DNA from: TMED23 sp964566055
Lineage (GTDB): Bacteria > Pseudomonadota > Alphaproteobacteria > Rhodospirillales > UBA2165
Reading direction: 5' to 3'
DNA length: 64,000 bases
NCBI GenBank assembly: GCA_964566055.1
Contig: CAZMHI010000005.1
Span: forward strand, 54,884-118,883
Part shown: positions 1-9,698 of the stretch, piece by piece
Position numbering within the stretch: position 1 is the stretch's first letter
Layout: the number at the start of each line of letters is the position of its first letter
Program-made: the position numbers and the translations under genes
Notes under the pieces: model-generated
The model's input: only the letters and a program-made list of their open reading frames with translations
Databases searched by the model: none
Told to the model about the DNA's origin: nothing

Positions 1-555
1 ATTAAGCAGCACCGCAACATCGAGACGAACCGAGGGAATACGCTCCAATTGATAAGATGACAGTTCCAGCACATAAGTGCCGTCTTCACCGAGTGGCGCC
101 ATATCCAAAGCTGGGATACCGTAATTTCCGCCGATCTCAACCGATCGCCCGGCAGCTTTTAATATATGCCCAATCAGCGCCGTCGTGGTTGACTTGCCAT
201 TGGTGCCGGAGATGCCGACAAAACGAGCGGTAGCTACTTCCCGAGCTAAGAGGTCAACATCACAAATAATTTCGCAATCGGCGTCGCGGGCGCGGCTGGC
301 GATTTCGTGGGGTTCCGGATATTGATCCGGAATGCCGGGGCTTAAAACCAAAGTCGTTAGCTGAGACCAGTCACTTTTATAAAGATCTGTAAGTTCGACA
401 CCTTCTGCCATCGCCTTGTTCCGGGTTGCTTCTTCATCATCCCAAGCCCAAACTTCGGCCCCTCCCGCAGCCAAAGCGCGGACGGCAGAGAGGCCGGAGC
501 GGCCCAGTCCCAGCACACCTACCGGCTTATTGGCAAAGGAAGTTACGTTGATCAC
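1..555 (-). CDS. murD: UDP-N-acetylmuramoylalanine--D-glutamate ligase, N-terminal part (3' end outside window)
   Basis: Cytoplasmic Mur ligase that adds D-glutamate to UDP-MurNAc-L-alanine using ATP. Only the first 185 codons are present; the gene runs off the left edge. Visible are the N-terminal Rossmann-like segment (GVLGLGRSG, residues 13-21) and the ATP-binding loop GTNGKSTT at about residues 117-124. I chose the GTG at 555 because no ATG precedes the conserved fold, and a GAGG-type ribosome site lies upstream within the end of mraY. It follows mraY by 8 bases on the same strand, so it belongs to the same cell-wall operon. Identification is secure; the start is slightly less so. Confidence 0.95.
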   Translation of the reverse strand, partial: MINVTSFANKPVGVLGLGRSGLSAVRALAAGGAEVWAWDDEEATRNKAMAEGVELTDLYKSDWSQLTTLVLSPGIPDQYPEPHEIASRARDADCEIICDVDLLAREVATARFVGISGTNGKSTTTALIGHILKAAGRSVEIGGNYGIPALDMAPLGEDGTYVLELSSYQLERIPSVRLDVAVLLN

Positions 556-563
556 TTGTCTCT

Positions 564-1652
564 CTACCTCAGTTTCAAAGTTGCCAGCCCGGCTATCGCC
601 AGGATCACAGCAATGATCCAAAAACGGATTACAATGGTCGGCTCAGCCCAGCCTTTTTTCTCAAAATGATGATGTAATGGCGCCATCGCAAAGACGCGTT
701 TACCGGTCAGCTTAAAGGAAATGACTTGAACGATGACCGAAACAGTTTCCAACACGAACAAGCCGCCAACGATTGCCAGCACCAATTCATGCTTGGTAAT
801 GACGGCTACGGAACCCAATGCACCGCCCATCGACAGCGAACCGGTATCACCCATAAAGACCATGGCCGGCGGCGCATTATACCAAAGAAAGCCGAGACCG
901 GCACCGATGAGCGCCCCACAGAAAATCGAAAGCTCACCTGCACCCGGCACATAGTTGAGCTGCAGATAATTTGAAAACACCGAGTTACCGATAACGTACG
1001 AGATTAAGGCAAAGACTCCGGTGGCGATCATCACCGGACCAATCGCCAAACCATCCAGACCATCGGTCAGGTTAACCGCATTGGAAGAGCCGACAATAAC
1101 AAGGCAGGAAAAAGCGACAAAAAACCAGCCAAGATCAATCAGCACGGTTTTGAAGAACGGAATGGAAAGCGATGTCGCCAAAGGTTCACGGGTTAGGCTC
1201 ATGATATAAAGTGTTGCCGCCACGGCGATAAAAATCTGCAGCAGCATTTTGAGCTTACCTGGCAGCCCGCTGGAATTTTGCCTTGTGACTTTGATGTAAT
1301 CATCGATAAAACCGATCATGCCATAGCCGACCGTGACTCCAAGTGCTGCCCAAATATATCCGTTGCGGAGATCAGCCCATAGCAGCGTTGATATCACCAA
1401 GGCCAGCAGGATCATAAAGCCGCCCATTGTCGGTGTGCCCACTTTGGTAATCAAATGACCTTCCGGCCCGTCCTCACGGATCGGCTGGCCTTTTTTCTGA
1501 TGGACTTTGAGCCATTTGATGATGATCGGCCCGCAAATAAAACTCACGATCAGCGCCGTCATCATCGCGCCGCCGGTTCTAAAGGTGATATAGCGAAACA
1601 GATTAAAAAAGGCGACTTGATCGGCAAATTGCGCAAGGGTGTTAAACAGCAT
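564..1652 (-). CDS. mraY: Phospho-N-acetylmuramoyl-pentapeptide transferase
   Basis: Integral membrane enzyme that transfers phospho-MurNAc-pentapeptide from UDP to undecaprenyl phosphate, forming lipid I. The 362-residue length is normal for the family. Family signatures are visible: the Asp-Asp motif in GFIDDYIKV, the NLTDGLDGLA loop, a GDTGSL loop, and the HHH motif in APLHHHFEKKG. About ten hydrophobic segments alternate with short loops. The start overlaps the end of murF by 11 bases, which suggests translational coupling. Confidence 0.98.
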   Translation of the reverse strand: MLFNTLAQFADQVAFFNLFRYITFRTGGAMMTALIVSFICGPIIIKWLKVHQKKGQPIREDGPEGHLITKVGTPTMGGFMILLALVISTLLWADLRNGYIWAALGVTVGYGMIGFIDDYIKVTRQNSSGLPGKLKMLLQIFIAVAATLYIMSLTREPLATSLSIPFFKTVLIDLGWFFVAFSCLVIVGSSNAVNLTDGLDGLAIGPVMIATGVFALISYVIGNSVFSNYLQLNYVPGAGELSIFCGALIGAGLGFLWYNAPPAMVFMGDTGSLSMGGALGSVAVITKHELVLAIVGGLFVLETVSVIVQVISFKLTGKRVFAMAPLHHHFEKKGWAEPTIVIRFWIIAVILAIAGLATLKLR

Positions 1653-3078
1653 TCAGGATCTCCTTGCTTTCAATATTTTCTTTAAGTGCATCAACGACTA
1701 GGCCCATCAGAGATCCCGCCGAACCTTTGACCAGAACGACATCACCCGGCTGAAGTGCGTCGAGCAGAGGCTCAATGAGCGCTGCGGAATTATTGGTGCG
1801 AACGACACCTATTGTTTCCGGCAGAGCGTCACACAAATGTTTCATCTCCGGCCCTGCGGCATAGACAAGATCAACACCGGCAGCAACAACAGGTGTGACT
1901 AAGCCTTGATGAAGGTCTGCTGATTTATCACCAAGCTCCCGCATATCGCCAAGGGCTGCAATCCGGCGGCCTGAAGGCCCCAGCTCTGCTTGAGCCAGAA
2001 CCTCCAGCGCCGCCGCGATTGAAACCGGACTGGCGTTGTAGCTGTCATCGATAAGTTCAAAACTGCCATCACCAATAGAAAGGATATGCCGCTCACCCCG
2101 GCCTTTCGGTGGCTTAATCTCGGCGAAGGCACGTGCGGCAGCAAAAACATCGGCGCCGACAGCCTCGACAGCCGCCAGTACAGCTAAGCTATTCATCACC
2201 CAGTGACGCCCAGGCATCGTCAGCTGATAAGAAAAACGGTAACCATTAAACGAGGCTTCGACGGTTGAGCCATCGGACCGCAGCACAAAATCCAGCAGTT
2301 TATATTGCGCTTCATGATGTACTCCAAAACCGATGACTTTTCCGGCACCTGCCGCTGAAGCGGCATCGGACAGCAAGTCAAAATAGGCGTTATCCCGGTT
2401 GAGGATGGCCGTACCGCCCTCCTCCAGGCCATTAAATATCTCAGCCTTGGCGCGGGCGATATCTTCGACCGATGAGAAAAACTCGATATGGGCGGGCTCT
2501 ACCGTCGTTACAATGGCGACGATTGGCCTGACCATCTGTGATAACGGAGTTAATTCACCGGCATGGTTCATGCCTAGCTCAAACACGGCATATTCTGCAC
2601 TTTGCGGCAAACGCGCCAGCGATAGCGGCACGCCAAAATGATTGTTAAAACTACCGCGGCTGTAGGAAGTCTCGCCCTGATCTGACAATAATTTCCCGAG
2701 CGCCTCTTTAACCCCGGTTTTACCGACACTGCCGGTGACTGCGATCACCTTGGCATCTGAGCGGTCACGTCCCGCCCGGCCCAGATCGTTGAGCGCCGCG
2801 AAGGTATCACTGACTTTCAGCAGCGGCGCCTCGGCGCCAGCCCCGTCAACGGCCTCGGCAACAATCGCCGCTGCCGCGCCATTTTCCAAAGCACTTTGAA
2901 CATAATCATGGCCGTTAAAGTTTGGCCCTGAAATAGCGATAAAGAGGTCATCTTGCTCAACCGTCCGGCTATCAATGGAAACACCCGCAGCGCTCCAATC
3001 TGCTGCTGATATTCCACCGGTTGCTTTGGCTGCGTCATTTGAGCGCCATAACGTGCTGGATTGCTGAAGGCCGGTCAT
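1642..3078 (-). CDS. murF: UDP-N-acetylmuramoyl-tripeptide--D-alanyl-D-alanine ligase
   Basis: Cytoplasmic Mur ligase that adds D-Ala-D-Ala to the UDP-MurNAc-tripeptide. The 478-residue protein has the expected three-domain Mur ligase layout, with the ATP loop GSVGKT at residues 116-121, an NNHFGVP segment and an ELGMNHAGEL segment. Its start overlaps murE by 4 bases and its end overlaps mraY by 11, so the block is tightly coupled. Confidence 0.97.
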   Translation of the reverse strand: MTGLQQSSTLWRSNDAAKATGGISAADWSAAGVSIDSRTVEQDDLFIAISGPNFNGHDYVQSALENGAAAAIVAEAVDGAGAEAPLLKVSDTFAALNDLGRAGRDRSDAKVIAVTGSVGKTGVKEALGKLLSDQGETSYSRGSFNNHFGVPLSLARLPQSAEYAVFELGMNHAGELTPLSQMVRPIVAIVTTVEPAHIEFFSSVEDIARAKAEIFNGLEEGGTAILNRDNAYFDLLSDAASAAGAGKVIGFGVHHEAQYKLLDFVLRSDGSTVEASFNGYRFSYQLTMPGRHWVMNSLAVLAAVEAVGADVFAAARAFAEIKPPKGRGERHILSIGDGSFELIDDSYNASPVSIAAALEVLAQAELGPSGRRIAALGDMRELGDKSADLHQGLVTPVVAAGVDLVYAAGPEMKHLCDALPETIGVVRTNNSAALIEPLLDALQPGDVVLVKGSAGSLMGLVVDALKENIESKEILNAV

Positions 3079-4556
3079 GCACTACCTCCTGCAACAGCTT
3101 GTTTGGCAATCTCAACATCATCAAATGGCAGCACGTCATCGCCGATGATCTGGCCCTGCTCATGCCCTTTACCGGCAATGACCAATAGATCACCGTCATT
3201 GAGTCCGTCAACAGCGGTAAAAATCGCTTCCTTACGGTCACCAATTTCCAAGGCGTCTGGACAGGCTGTCATAATCTCCGCCCGAATGGGAGCAGCGTCT
3301 TCGGTCCGGGGATTGTCATCGGTGACAATCACTTCATCGGCGAAGCGGGTAGCAATTGCGCCCATTTCCGGACGCTTGCCTTTATCCCGGTCGCCGCCGC
3401 AGCCGAACACGACTTTCAGTTTTTTAGCGGTATGAGGCCTTAGCGCCGTTAAAACATGCTTGAGCGCATCCGGTGTGTGAGCGTAATCAACATAAATACC
3501 GGCGCCACTACCGTGACGGGCCGCAAGTTCAAGCCTCCCCCGCACACCGGCAAGTTTTCCAAGCGCAGCTACGGCCTGAGCTTGATCAGCGCCATCGGCG
3601 ATAACGATACCTAAAGCACAGAGCGCGTTCATGCTCTGGAAACCGCCAATCAACGGCAAGGTTAGCTCGACATCTTTACCCAGCACCTTCAGTGACAAGC
3701 GCTGGCCATCCGCTAACGGCTCAATATTTTTGAGCCTGATGTCGCCGGCCTCAATTCCATAACTTAAAATCTTAATCCGGCGTTTTTCCAAGGCTGCAGC
3801 AAGAGCTTCGCTTTTTGCATCATCGGCATTAATAATAGCAACACCATCGCTGTCCAACACCTCGGTGAACAATCGCAATTTGGCGCCAAAGTAGTCTTCC
3901 ATACTTGCATGATAATCAAGATGATCACGGCTGAGATTGGTGAAAGCGGCAATTTTTATTTCAACACCATCTAAGCGAAATTGATCAAGTCCGTGACTGG
4001 ACGCTTCTAGGGCGACATGACTGACACCATTCTCAACTAGGTCTCTAAGCGTCTTATGAAGATCAGCCGGATCAGGCGTGGTTAGGCTGCCGCTCTCCTC
4101 GCGACCCGGGGCGATCAGACCCAGCGTGCCAAAACTAGCCGCTGGCTGACCACAAGCCTGCCAGAGCTGGCGGGCAAATTCAGCAACCGAGGATTTACCA
4201 TTGGTGCCGGTTACAGCGACAACATGATCGGGTTGGGGTTGATAAAACCGGCCCACCATTTTTGCATAGCGACGGCGTGGGTTGCGGTCCGGTACGAGAC
4301 TGATGTCAGCATCTATATCACCGGCAAGACCCTCCTGATAGCTTTCAAGCGAGACCAAAAGGGCCGTCGCACCGGCGGCAATTGCCTCCGGAATAAATTT
4401 GGCACCGTCAATCTGGACGCCGGAAAGGGCCGCGAACAAAAAGCCCGGTCCTACCTGACGCGAATCAGCGGTTATTCCCAAAATGTCAGTATCTACAAAA
4501 TCTCTGCCTGACATACTTTTCCATTCATATCCCACCAATAAATCTGCTAATCGCAA
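3075..4556 (-). CDS. murE: UDP-MurNAc-L-alanyl-D-glutamate--2,6-diaminopimelate ligase
   Basis: Cytoplasmic Mur ligase that adds the third amino acid of the peptidoglycan stem peptide. ATP loop GTNGKSS lies at residues 117-123. The motif DNPR at about residues 414-417 is the specificity signature known for meso-diaminopimelate enzymes, so a DAP-type Gram-negative wall is inferred. Length 493 is typical. It lies 30 bases after ftsI and overlaps murF by 4 bases. Confidence 0.97.
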   Translation of the reverse strand: MRLADLLVGYEWKSMSGRDFVDTDILGITADSRQVGPGFLFAALSGVQIDGAKFIPEAIAAGATALLVSLESYQEGLAGDIDADISLVPDRNPRRRYAKMVGRFYQPQPDHVVAVTGTNGKSSVAEFARQLWQACGQPAASFGTLGLIAPGREESGSLTTPDPADLHKTLRDLVENGVSHVALEASSHGLDQFRLDGVEIKIAAFTNLSRDHLDYHASMEDYFGAKLRLFTEVLDSDGVAIINADDAKSEALAAALEKRRIKILSYGIEAGDIRLKNIEPLADGQRLSLKVLGKDVELTLPLIGGFQSMNALCALGIVIADGADQAQAVAALGKLAGVRGRLELAARHGSGAGIYVDYAHTPDALKHVLTALRPHTAKKLKVVFGCGGDRDKGKRPEMGAIATRFADEVIVTDDNPRTEDAAPIRAEIMTACPDALEIGDRKEAIFTAVDGLNDGDLLVIAGKGHEQGQIIGDDVLPFDDVEIAKQAVAGGSA

Positions 4557-4586
4557 TGGGTTTCCCTCATTTAGATCCCCACGACG

Positions 4587-6347
4587 TCAGCGTCTTGTTG
4601 CTCTGGCCGCGATGAAAAGATCATCCCCCGGCTTCGGCAGTTTTTCTGCAAGTTGCGATGGCTTAAGCCCTAACAGAGGCGCCATCCTTTTAACCACGCG
4701 CGCAACCACTGGGGCGGCCACCCAACCGCCCGTCGCATAGCCATGCGTCCGTTGTGTTCCTTTCGGCTCATCCAACAGCGCCAAAATTACATAGCGCGGT
4801 TTATTCATCGGGAAGGCCGCGACAAAAGACGAGATCACCCGGCGGTCACCATAACCACCACGCGGGCCCGGTTTATCTGCTGTGCCGGTCTTGCCACCAA
4901 TCAAATAGCCCGGCACATCAGCATTCCGGCCAGTGCCGTTACGCACAACCAAGCGCATCAGCCCACGCATTTTTTTTGATGTAGACTTAGAGAGAACTCT
5001 TGAGCCAACCGCTTGCTGGCCGTTTGAAAACTTGATCATCCTAGGATTATAGAGATTGCCGCCATTAACCAGGGCAGCAATACCGGCAACCAATTGGATC
5101 GGACTAACTGCAATGCCATGGCCATAGGAAATTGTCATGGTGTTGATCTCGCGCCAGCGATCGGGCGTCAGGGGAGAACCAATTTCCGGCAGTTCAATCG
5201 CTGCCGGTTTCAGCATGCCAAAACGTTTGAGGTATTTTTTTTGACCCGCCGTGCCGACCTCAAGCGCCATTTTAGCGGCGCCGATATTGGAAGAATAGAC
5301 AATGATCTCCGGCACTGAAAGCCAGCGGTTCTTGGCGTGATAATCAGATATTAGAAAACGGGAAACTTTAATTGGCTTAGTCGCATCATAACGATCCCTG
5401 AGGCGCGCCGCACCGGTATCTAGCGCCATGGCGGCTGTGAACAACTTGAAGGTCGAGCCCATTTCATAGACGCCTTTGGTAACCCGGTTGAAGCCGGCAA
5501 TACCAGCAGCCGTCACCGGCTTATTAGGATTAAAGTCAGGCAACGAAATCATCGCCCGCACTTCGCCATTGGTCGCATCCATGACCACACCGGCTGCACC
5601 TATAGCCCGAAACTCCGCCATCGATTTCAATAGTTCTTCACGCAGGATCGATTGCACGCGAATGTCCAGCGACAAGGTGATCGGCTCATCGGAGCCGCGC
5701 AGGGATTTATCAAAATATCCCTCGATACCGGACAAGCCTTGGCCATCAATATTTGTGAGACCCAAAGCATGGGCAACGATGCGGCCATGCGGATAAACCC
5801 GCCGTTCCGTACGCTGAAAATAGAGGCCGGGAATGCCCAGGGCATTAACCGCGAACTGGGTCTTTGGCGTGAGATTTCGCTGCAACCAGACAAAGGTTTT
5901 TTTCGCAGCTAGTTTCGACTGGATTTTGGACCGGTCCAAATTGGGGAAAACCCGGGACAATTTCCGCGCTGCTTCTTTGGGATCAAGGATGTGCTGCGGG
6001 TTGGCATAGAGCGAGGCAGTCGGCAAACTTGTTGCCAGCAAAATACCATTGCGATCCGTTATATCAGAACGCACCTTGCGCATTTTCGAAGTTGCCGCAA
6101 TCCGATTGTTGCGGGCTTCTTCTCCAGCTTGATCAACCAGAGCCAATTCGACCAATCGTCCGGCGATCACAGCAAAGGCCAGCGTGAATAGTGCACCAGT
6201 TACCAGCAGACGATTACGCCCGATCTCCAGGGCCTGGCGGCGGATGCCTTCGAATTTAATGTGGGTCGGAATTTCAGAGGCGGTCTCCTTTACCGAAACA
6301 TTGGATTCGGGCGGACTAAAGGGGTGACGGAGACGTTCGAAATTCAC
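4587..6347 (-). CDS. ftsI: Division-specific peptidoglycan transpeptidase (PBP3, FtsI)
   Basis: Class B penicillin-binding protein that cross-links septal peptidoglycan. The 586-residue protein has a cytoplasmic N-terminus, one membrane anchor at about residues 47-71, a PBP dimer domain, and a transpeptidase domain carrying the active-site motifs STFK (298-301), SSN (352-354) and KTGTA (486-490). Its first codons overlap the end of ftsL by 4 bases. All catalytic motifs are intact. Confidence 0.97.
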   Translation of the reverse strand: MNFERLRHPFSPPESNVSVKETASEIPTHIKFEGIRRQALEIGRNRLLVTGALFTLAFAVIAGRLVELALVDQAGEEARNNRIAATSKMRKVRSDITDRNGILLATSLPTASLYANPQHILDPKEAARKLSRVFPNLDRSKIQSKLAAKKTFVWLQRNLTPKTQFAVNALGIPGLYFQRTERRVYPHGRIVAHALGLTNIDGQGLSGIEGYFDKSLRGSDEPITLSLDIRVQSILREELLKSMAEFRAIGAAGVVMDATNGEVRAMISLPDFNPNKPVTAAGIAGFNRVTKGVYEMGSTFKLFTAAMALDTGAARLRDRYDATKPIKVSRFLISDYHAKNRWLSVPEIIVYSSNIGAAKMALEVGTAGQKKYLKRFGMLKPAAIELPEIGSPLTPDRWREINTMTISYGHGIAVSPIQLVAGIAALVNGGNLYNPRMIKFSNGQQAVGSRVLSKSTSKKMRGLMRLVVRNGTGRNADVPGYLIGGKTGTADKPGPRGGYGDRRVISSFVAAFPMNKPRYVILALLDEPKGTQRTHGYATGGWVAAPVVARVVKRMAPLLGLKPSQLAEKLPKPGDDLFIAARATRR

Positions 6348-6685
6348 CGGCGTGACCCCCTTTTGTTAGATTTGTTAGAAATCTTATCGGCTGAAATCGC
6401 CTGTTCATCACCGTCTTGTCCGGATAACTCCTCCACGGATTTAATTTGCATCGGCTGAGTAGGCTTCATTTCAAGATAGCGCGATGCCAAATCCTTGATC
6501 CGGGCAACATCGTTCAAATGACTCCATTCGGCCTTGAGGACGTGGATGCCTTCCTGATCAGCGACGATGGCTTTATTGAGAATATTCAGCTCTTCCTCAA
6601 GATCGGTAACCTCATATTTCAAAAAGAACAGCGCAACGCTCATTATGGCTGCGAGTAGAAGTGTGAGTACTGTGGTCTGCCGCAT
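6344..6685 (-). CDS. ftsL: Cell division protein FtsL
   Basis: Small bitopic division protein, 113 residues. A short N-terminus is followed by one membrane helix (about residues 5-24) and an Asp/Glu/Leu-rich segment that should form a coiled coil; FtsL partners FtsB and FtsQ in the divisome. The sequence is poorly conserved, so the assignment rests on topology and on its position between rsmH and ftsI, where ftsL lies in other dcw clusters. The C-terminus is rich in Lys, Arg and Ser. Confidence 0.85.
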   Translation of the reverse strand: MRQTTVLTLLLAAIMSVALFFLKYEVTDLEEELNILNKAIVADQEGIHVLKAEWSHLNDVARIKDLASRYLEMKPTQPMQIKSVEELSGQDGDEQAISADKISNKSNKRGSRR

Positions 6686-6699
6686 GCTCCTCTTCTCCT

Positions 6700-7674
6700 C
6701 TATTCACCCAAAGTATCTGGCCAAGCAGGTGCATCACTGCGCTCAGCCACTCGAAGCCGGGCGGAACGTGCCCGGGGATTTTCAGCAGCTTCATCCTTTC
6801 CAGGTTTAATGGCGCCGCGCTTCACCAAAGTGAAGCTCGGGACCGGCGCCGTGTCGGGGTTATCGGGCAAATGGCGGGAACCGCGCCCGATCGCCCCACC
6901 ATGTTCATGGAGGAAGGATTTCACTTTACGGTCTTCCAGCGAGTGGAAGGAAACAACGGCCAAGCGGCCGCCGGGACTGAGAATTTTTTCCGCCCCTACC
7001 AAGCCGCGTTCAAGCTCACCGAGCTCGTCATTGACTTGAATACGTAGCGCCATGAAAGTCCGGGTGGCAGGATCGATGCCATCTTTGGACCGGCGCACAA
7101 TGCTATGGATAATTTCAACCAATTGAGTGGTCGATAAAATCGGATCAGTTTCTCTGGCGGCGACAATGGCGCGGGCAATTTTCCGCGCATAACGTTCTTC
7201 GCCGTAGTGATAAATTACATCGGCAATTTCTTCTTCGGGCGCTTGGTTGACAAAATCGGCTGCGGTGGGGCCATCGCCCCCCATGCGCATATCAAGGGGG
7301 CCATCAAAGCGGAAGGAAAAGCCGCGTATTGGATCATCGATTTGCGGCGAAGACACACCGAGATCAAGCGTCACGCCATCGACTTGAGCAACTCCAGCCT
7401 CGGCCATCAAACTCGCCATATCGCCAAAGCAGCCCTCCAGCACGGTGAGGCGGCCATCATATTTATCGCTCAGTTCAGCGCCAAAGGTAATCGCCGCGGG
7501 ATCGCGATCAATGCCAAAGACTTGCGTCGCGGCGGCTTCTAAAATGGCCCGGCTGTAACCGCCTCGGCCAAAAGTGCCATCGACATAGATGCCGCCGTCA
7601 CGCGGTTTAAGCGCAGCGACAACTTCCTGCATCATGACGGGAATATGTCCGGTGTCAGGTGCAGCGGCAGTCAT
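6700..7674 (-). CDS. rsmH: 16S rRNA (cytosine(1402)-N4)-methyltransferase
   Basis: SAM-dependent enzyme that methylates N4 of C1402 in the 16S rRNA decoding centre. The 324-residue protein begins with the family signature HIPVMMQEVV, followed by DGTFGRGGYS (SAM loop), a TLDLGVSSPQ segment and, near the C-terminus, VVSFHSLEDR. The start overlaps the end of mraZ by 4 bases, the usual mraZ-rsmH arrangement. Confidence 0.97.
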   Translation of the reverse strand: MTAAAPDTGHIPVMMQEVVAALKPRDGGIYVDGTFGRGGYSRAILEAAATQVFGIDRDPAAITFGAELSDKYDGRLTVLEGCFGDMASLMAEAGVAQVDGVTLDLGVSSPQIDDPIRGFSFRFDGPLDMRMGGDGPTAADFVNQAPEEEIADVIYHYGEERYARKIARAIVAARETDPILSTTQLVEIIHSIVRRSKDGIDPATRTFMALRIQVNDELGELERGLVGAEKILSPGGRLAVVSFHSLEDRKVKSFLHEHGGAIGRGSRHLPDNPDTAPVPSFTLVKRGAIKPGKDEAAENPRARSARLRVAERSDAPAWPDTLGE

Positions 7675-8153
7675 GAACCATCCCCCTCATCGGAGCGAAG
7701 ACGAAGTGTCGCACCCCTCGACCGGGCGCGTTCAAAGGCTTCGGCATTGTGGGTTTCGTAAGCGGCGGGTTGCCAAATTTGAAACCGGGTGCCACGGCCA
7801 ACAAAAACGGCTTCAGAGGATAGGCCGGCATAGTCAATAAGCTCTTCCGGGAATTGGACCCGGCCTTCAGTGTCGTAAGCCAGCTGATGAGAATTTTCCA
7901 GCAAGGTCGTGGCGAGGTCATCCTGCTCATCGGAAAACAACTCAAGATCATCAAGACTTTCAATAACACGTTTGATAAACGCTTCACCGCAACCTTCAAT
8001 GGCGGGATATTTGAAGGAACGATATACATAGATACCGGAGAAATCAGTTTTCTTGGCGGCGGGCAAGGAAAGGGCGTCGCGAAACGGTTTAGGTACCGAT
8101 ACACGCCCCTTTTTATCAATCTTATTGATATGCCTGCCGATTAACGCAGCCAT
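7671..8153 (-). CDS. mraZ: Transcriptional regulator MraZ
   Basis: DNA-binding regulator at the head of the dcw cluster; known MraZ proteins bind TGGG-type repeats in their own promoter. The two AbrB-like half-domains each carry the D-x-x-G-R signature (DKKGRVSVP and DTEGRVQFP). I chose the ATG at 8153, giving 160 residues, because a GAGG site lies about 9 bases upstream. An in-frame GTG at 8171 would add six residues unlike the family N-terminus. The promoter region carries an unusually long repeat array (see 8283-8346). Confidence 0.95.
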   Translation of the reverse strand: MAALIGRHINKIDKKGRVSVPKPFRDALSLPAAKKTDFSGIYVYRSFKYPAIEGCGEAFIKRVIESLDDLELFSDEQDDLATTLLENSHQLAYDTEGRVQFPEELIDYAGLSSEAVFVGRGTRFQIWQPAAYETHNAEAFERARSRGATLRLRSDEGDGS

Positions 8154-8171
8154 TTTTTCCCGCCTCAACAC

Positions 8172-8529
8172 ATTTTGACGGTGAGTTTCTAAAGCTTTCT
8201 AAATGAGGTCCCGTCCCCCAGAAAACCTAAATAATTAGTGTTCAACCGTCATTTTAACACCCATCCAAAACACCACTACAAATGGGCTTATTTGGGATAC
8301 CATGGGATTTAATGGGCGTCAATGGGATAACGTGCCGTATTATGGGTTAAGAAAGTCTTTCCAGACACGCTTTTGCTCCCAGAATTCCCCAACGATCCCT
8401 CGACTGGAAAGCAGTTCTAGACGCAAATTTGGGCGGAAATAGGGACACAGAATGGCCTAATTGTGTTAAGGAGCCATGAAACGATTAATTTTAAAAAGGT
8501 CTCCTGGGAGAGATAAATTTAATGAGCCG
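8172..8529. other. Intergenic region between mraZ and the UDP-glucuronate decarboxylase gene
   Basis: This 358-base gap holds the MraZ-box array and presumably the dcw promoter. I could not place -35 and -10 boxes with confidence. Near the right end, at about 8493-8514, a short inverted repeat (TCTC-CCAG-GAGA on the minus strand) is followed by a T-rich run and could be a weak terminator for the gene at 8530. No coding sequence is seen. Confidence 0.5.
8283..8346 (-). promoter_or_regulatory. MraZ-box array: TGGG repeats with a 10-base period
   Basis: On the plus strand, TGGG occurs at 8283, 8293, 8303, 8313, 8323 and 8343, exactly 10 bases apart, with a degenerate copy (TGCC) at 8333. This matches the known MraZ operator plan of TGGGN repeats separated by five bases, and it lies 130-190 bases upstream of mraZ. 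The repeats read TGGG on the strand opposite to mraZ. Autoregulation of the cluster is inferred. Confidence 0.85.
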
Positions 8530-9471
8530 TTAAATCGTCTCAGAGAAATACTCGATGGTTTTCTCGAGGCCTTGCTCTAACTGCACGGTCGGCTGCCAGT
8601 CGAGCTTTTCCTTGGCCAAGCTGATATCCGGACATCGTTGCAAGGGATCGTCCTCCGGCAAGGGCTCGTAAATCAATTCAGATTTTGCACCGGTCATTTT
8701 AACCACAAGCTCTGCCAATTGCAGGATTGTAAATTCGCCGGGATTGCCGAGATTAACCGGCCCTGTCACCTCGTCAGGTGAACCCATCAGCCGCACAAAC
8801 CCGTCCACTAAATCATCGACATAGCAGAATGAGCGGGTCTGACTGCCATCACCATATATGGTAATCGGCTCACCACGCAGCGCCTGAACAATAAAATTTG
8901 AAACCACCCGGCCATCATCCGGGCGCATCCGCGGCCCATAGGTATTAAAAATCCGGGCAACTTTAATTCTTAAACTGTGCTGACGGTAATAATCAAAAAA
9001 CAGGGTCTCGGCGCAGCGCTTGCCTTCATCGTAACAGGCCCGCGGACCGATCGGATTGACGTTACCACGATAATCTTCGCTTTGCGGATGAACCGTGGGA
9101 TCGCCGTAAACTTCACTAGTGGAGGATTGAAAAATCTTAGCCCCGGTGCGTTTGGCCAGTCCGAGCATATTTATCGCACCATGTACGCTGGTCTTGGTGG
9201 TCTGCACAGGATCATATTGATAATGAATGGGCGAAGCCGGACAGGCGAGGTTATAAATTTCATCCACTTCAACATAGAGTGGAAATGTCACATCATGGCG
9301 CATTAACTCAAAATTTGTATGATCCAGCAGCGGTGCAATATTATCCTTGGTACCGGTAAAGTAGTTATCGAGACAAATAACATCGTGACCAGCTTTAACA
9401 AGAAATTCGCTTAAATGAGAGCCAATAAAGCCAGCGCCGCCAGTGATCAAAATTCGCTTACGAAGTGCCAT
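8530..9471 (-). CDS. UDP-glucuronate decarboxylase (UDP-xylose synthase), NAD-dependent
   Basis: Short-chain sugar-nucleotide enzyme that converts UDP-glucuronate to UDP-xylose, supplying pentose for envelope or exopolysaccharide. The 313-residue protein has the NAD-binding GGAGFIGSH motif at residues 11-19, the SSTSEVYGDP segment, a catalytic Y-x-x-x-K in YDEGK, and the ARIFNTYGPRM segment typical of the UXS branch. It stands alone, with no glycosyltransferases beside it. A related NAD-dependent epimerase is the only realistic alternative. Confidence 0.9.
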   Translation of the reverse strand: MALRKRILITGGAGFIGSHLSEFLVKAGHDVICLDNYFTGTKDNIAPLLDHTNFELMRHDVTFPLYVEVDEIYNLACPASPIHYQYDPVQTTKTSVHGAINMLGLAKRTGAKIFQSSTSEVYGDPTVHPQSEDYRGNVNPIGPRACYDEGKRCAETLFFDYYRQHSLRIKVARIFNTYGPRMRPDDGRVVSNFIVQALRGEPITIYGDGSQTRSFCYVDDLVDGFVRLMGSPDEVTGPVNLGNPGEFTILQLAELVVKMTGAKSELIYEPLPEDDPLQRCPDISLAKEKLDWQPTVQLEQGLEKTIEYFSETI

Positions 9472-9698
9472 TAATGCTCCATGATGTAGTTACATTTCAG
9501 AAATATCGTTTCAATAATATTAATGCCGGGGGACACTACCATTGAAATTCCGATCTGGTAAGAAAATATTCGTATCAGGTTTATTTCAGTTTATACTCAC
9601 ATTAAGGGAATAGCGGTTTATAGTTAATTAAGTGTTTTTCGGTATAAAAATCGCTTAATTGGGCGAATTGTGCCCACAAATTTATCCAGTGATGAGAA

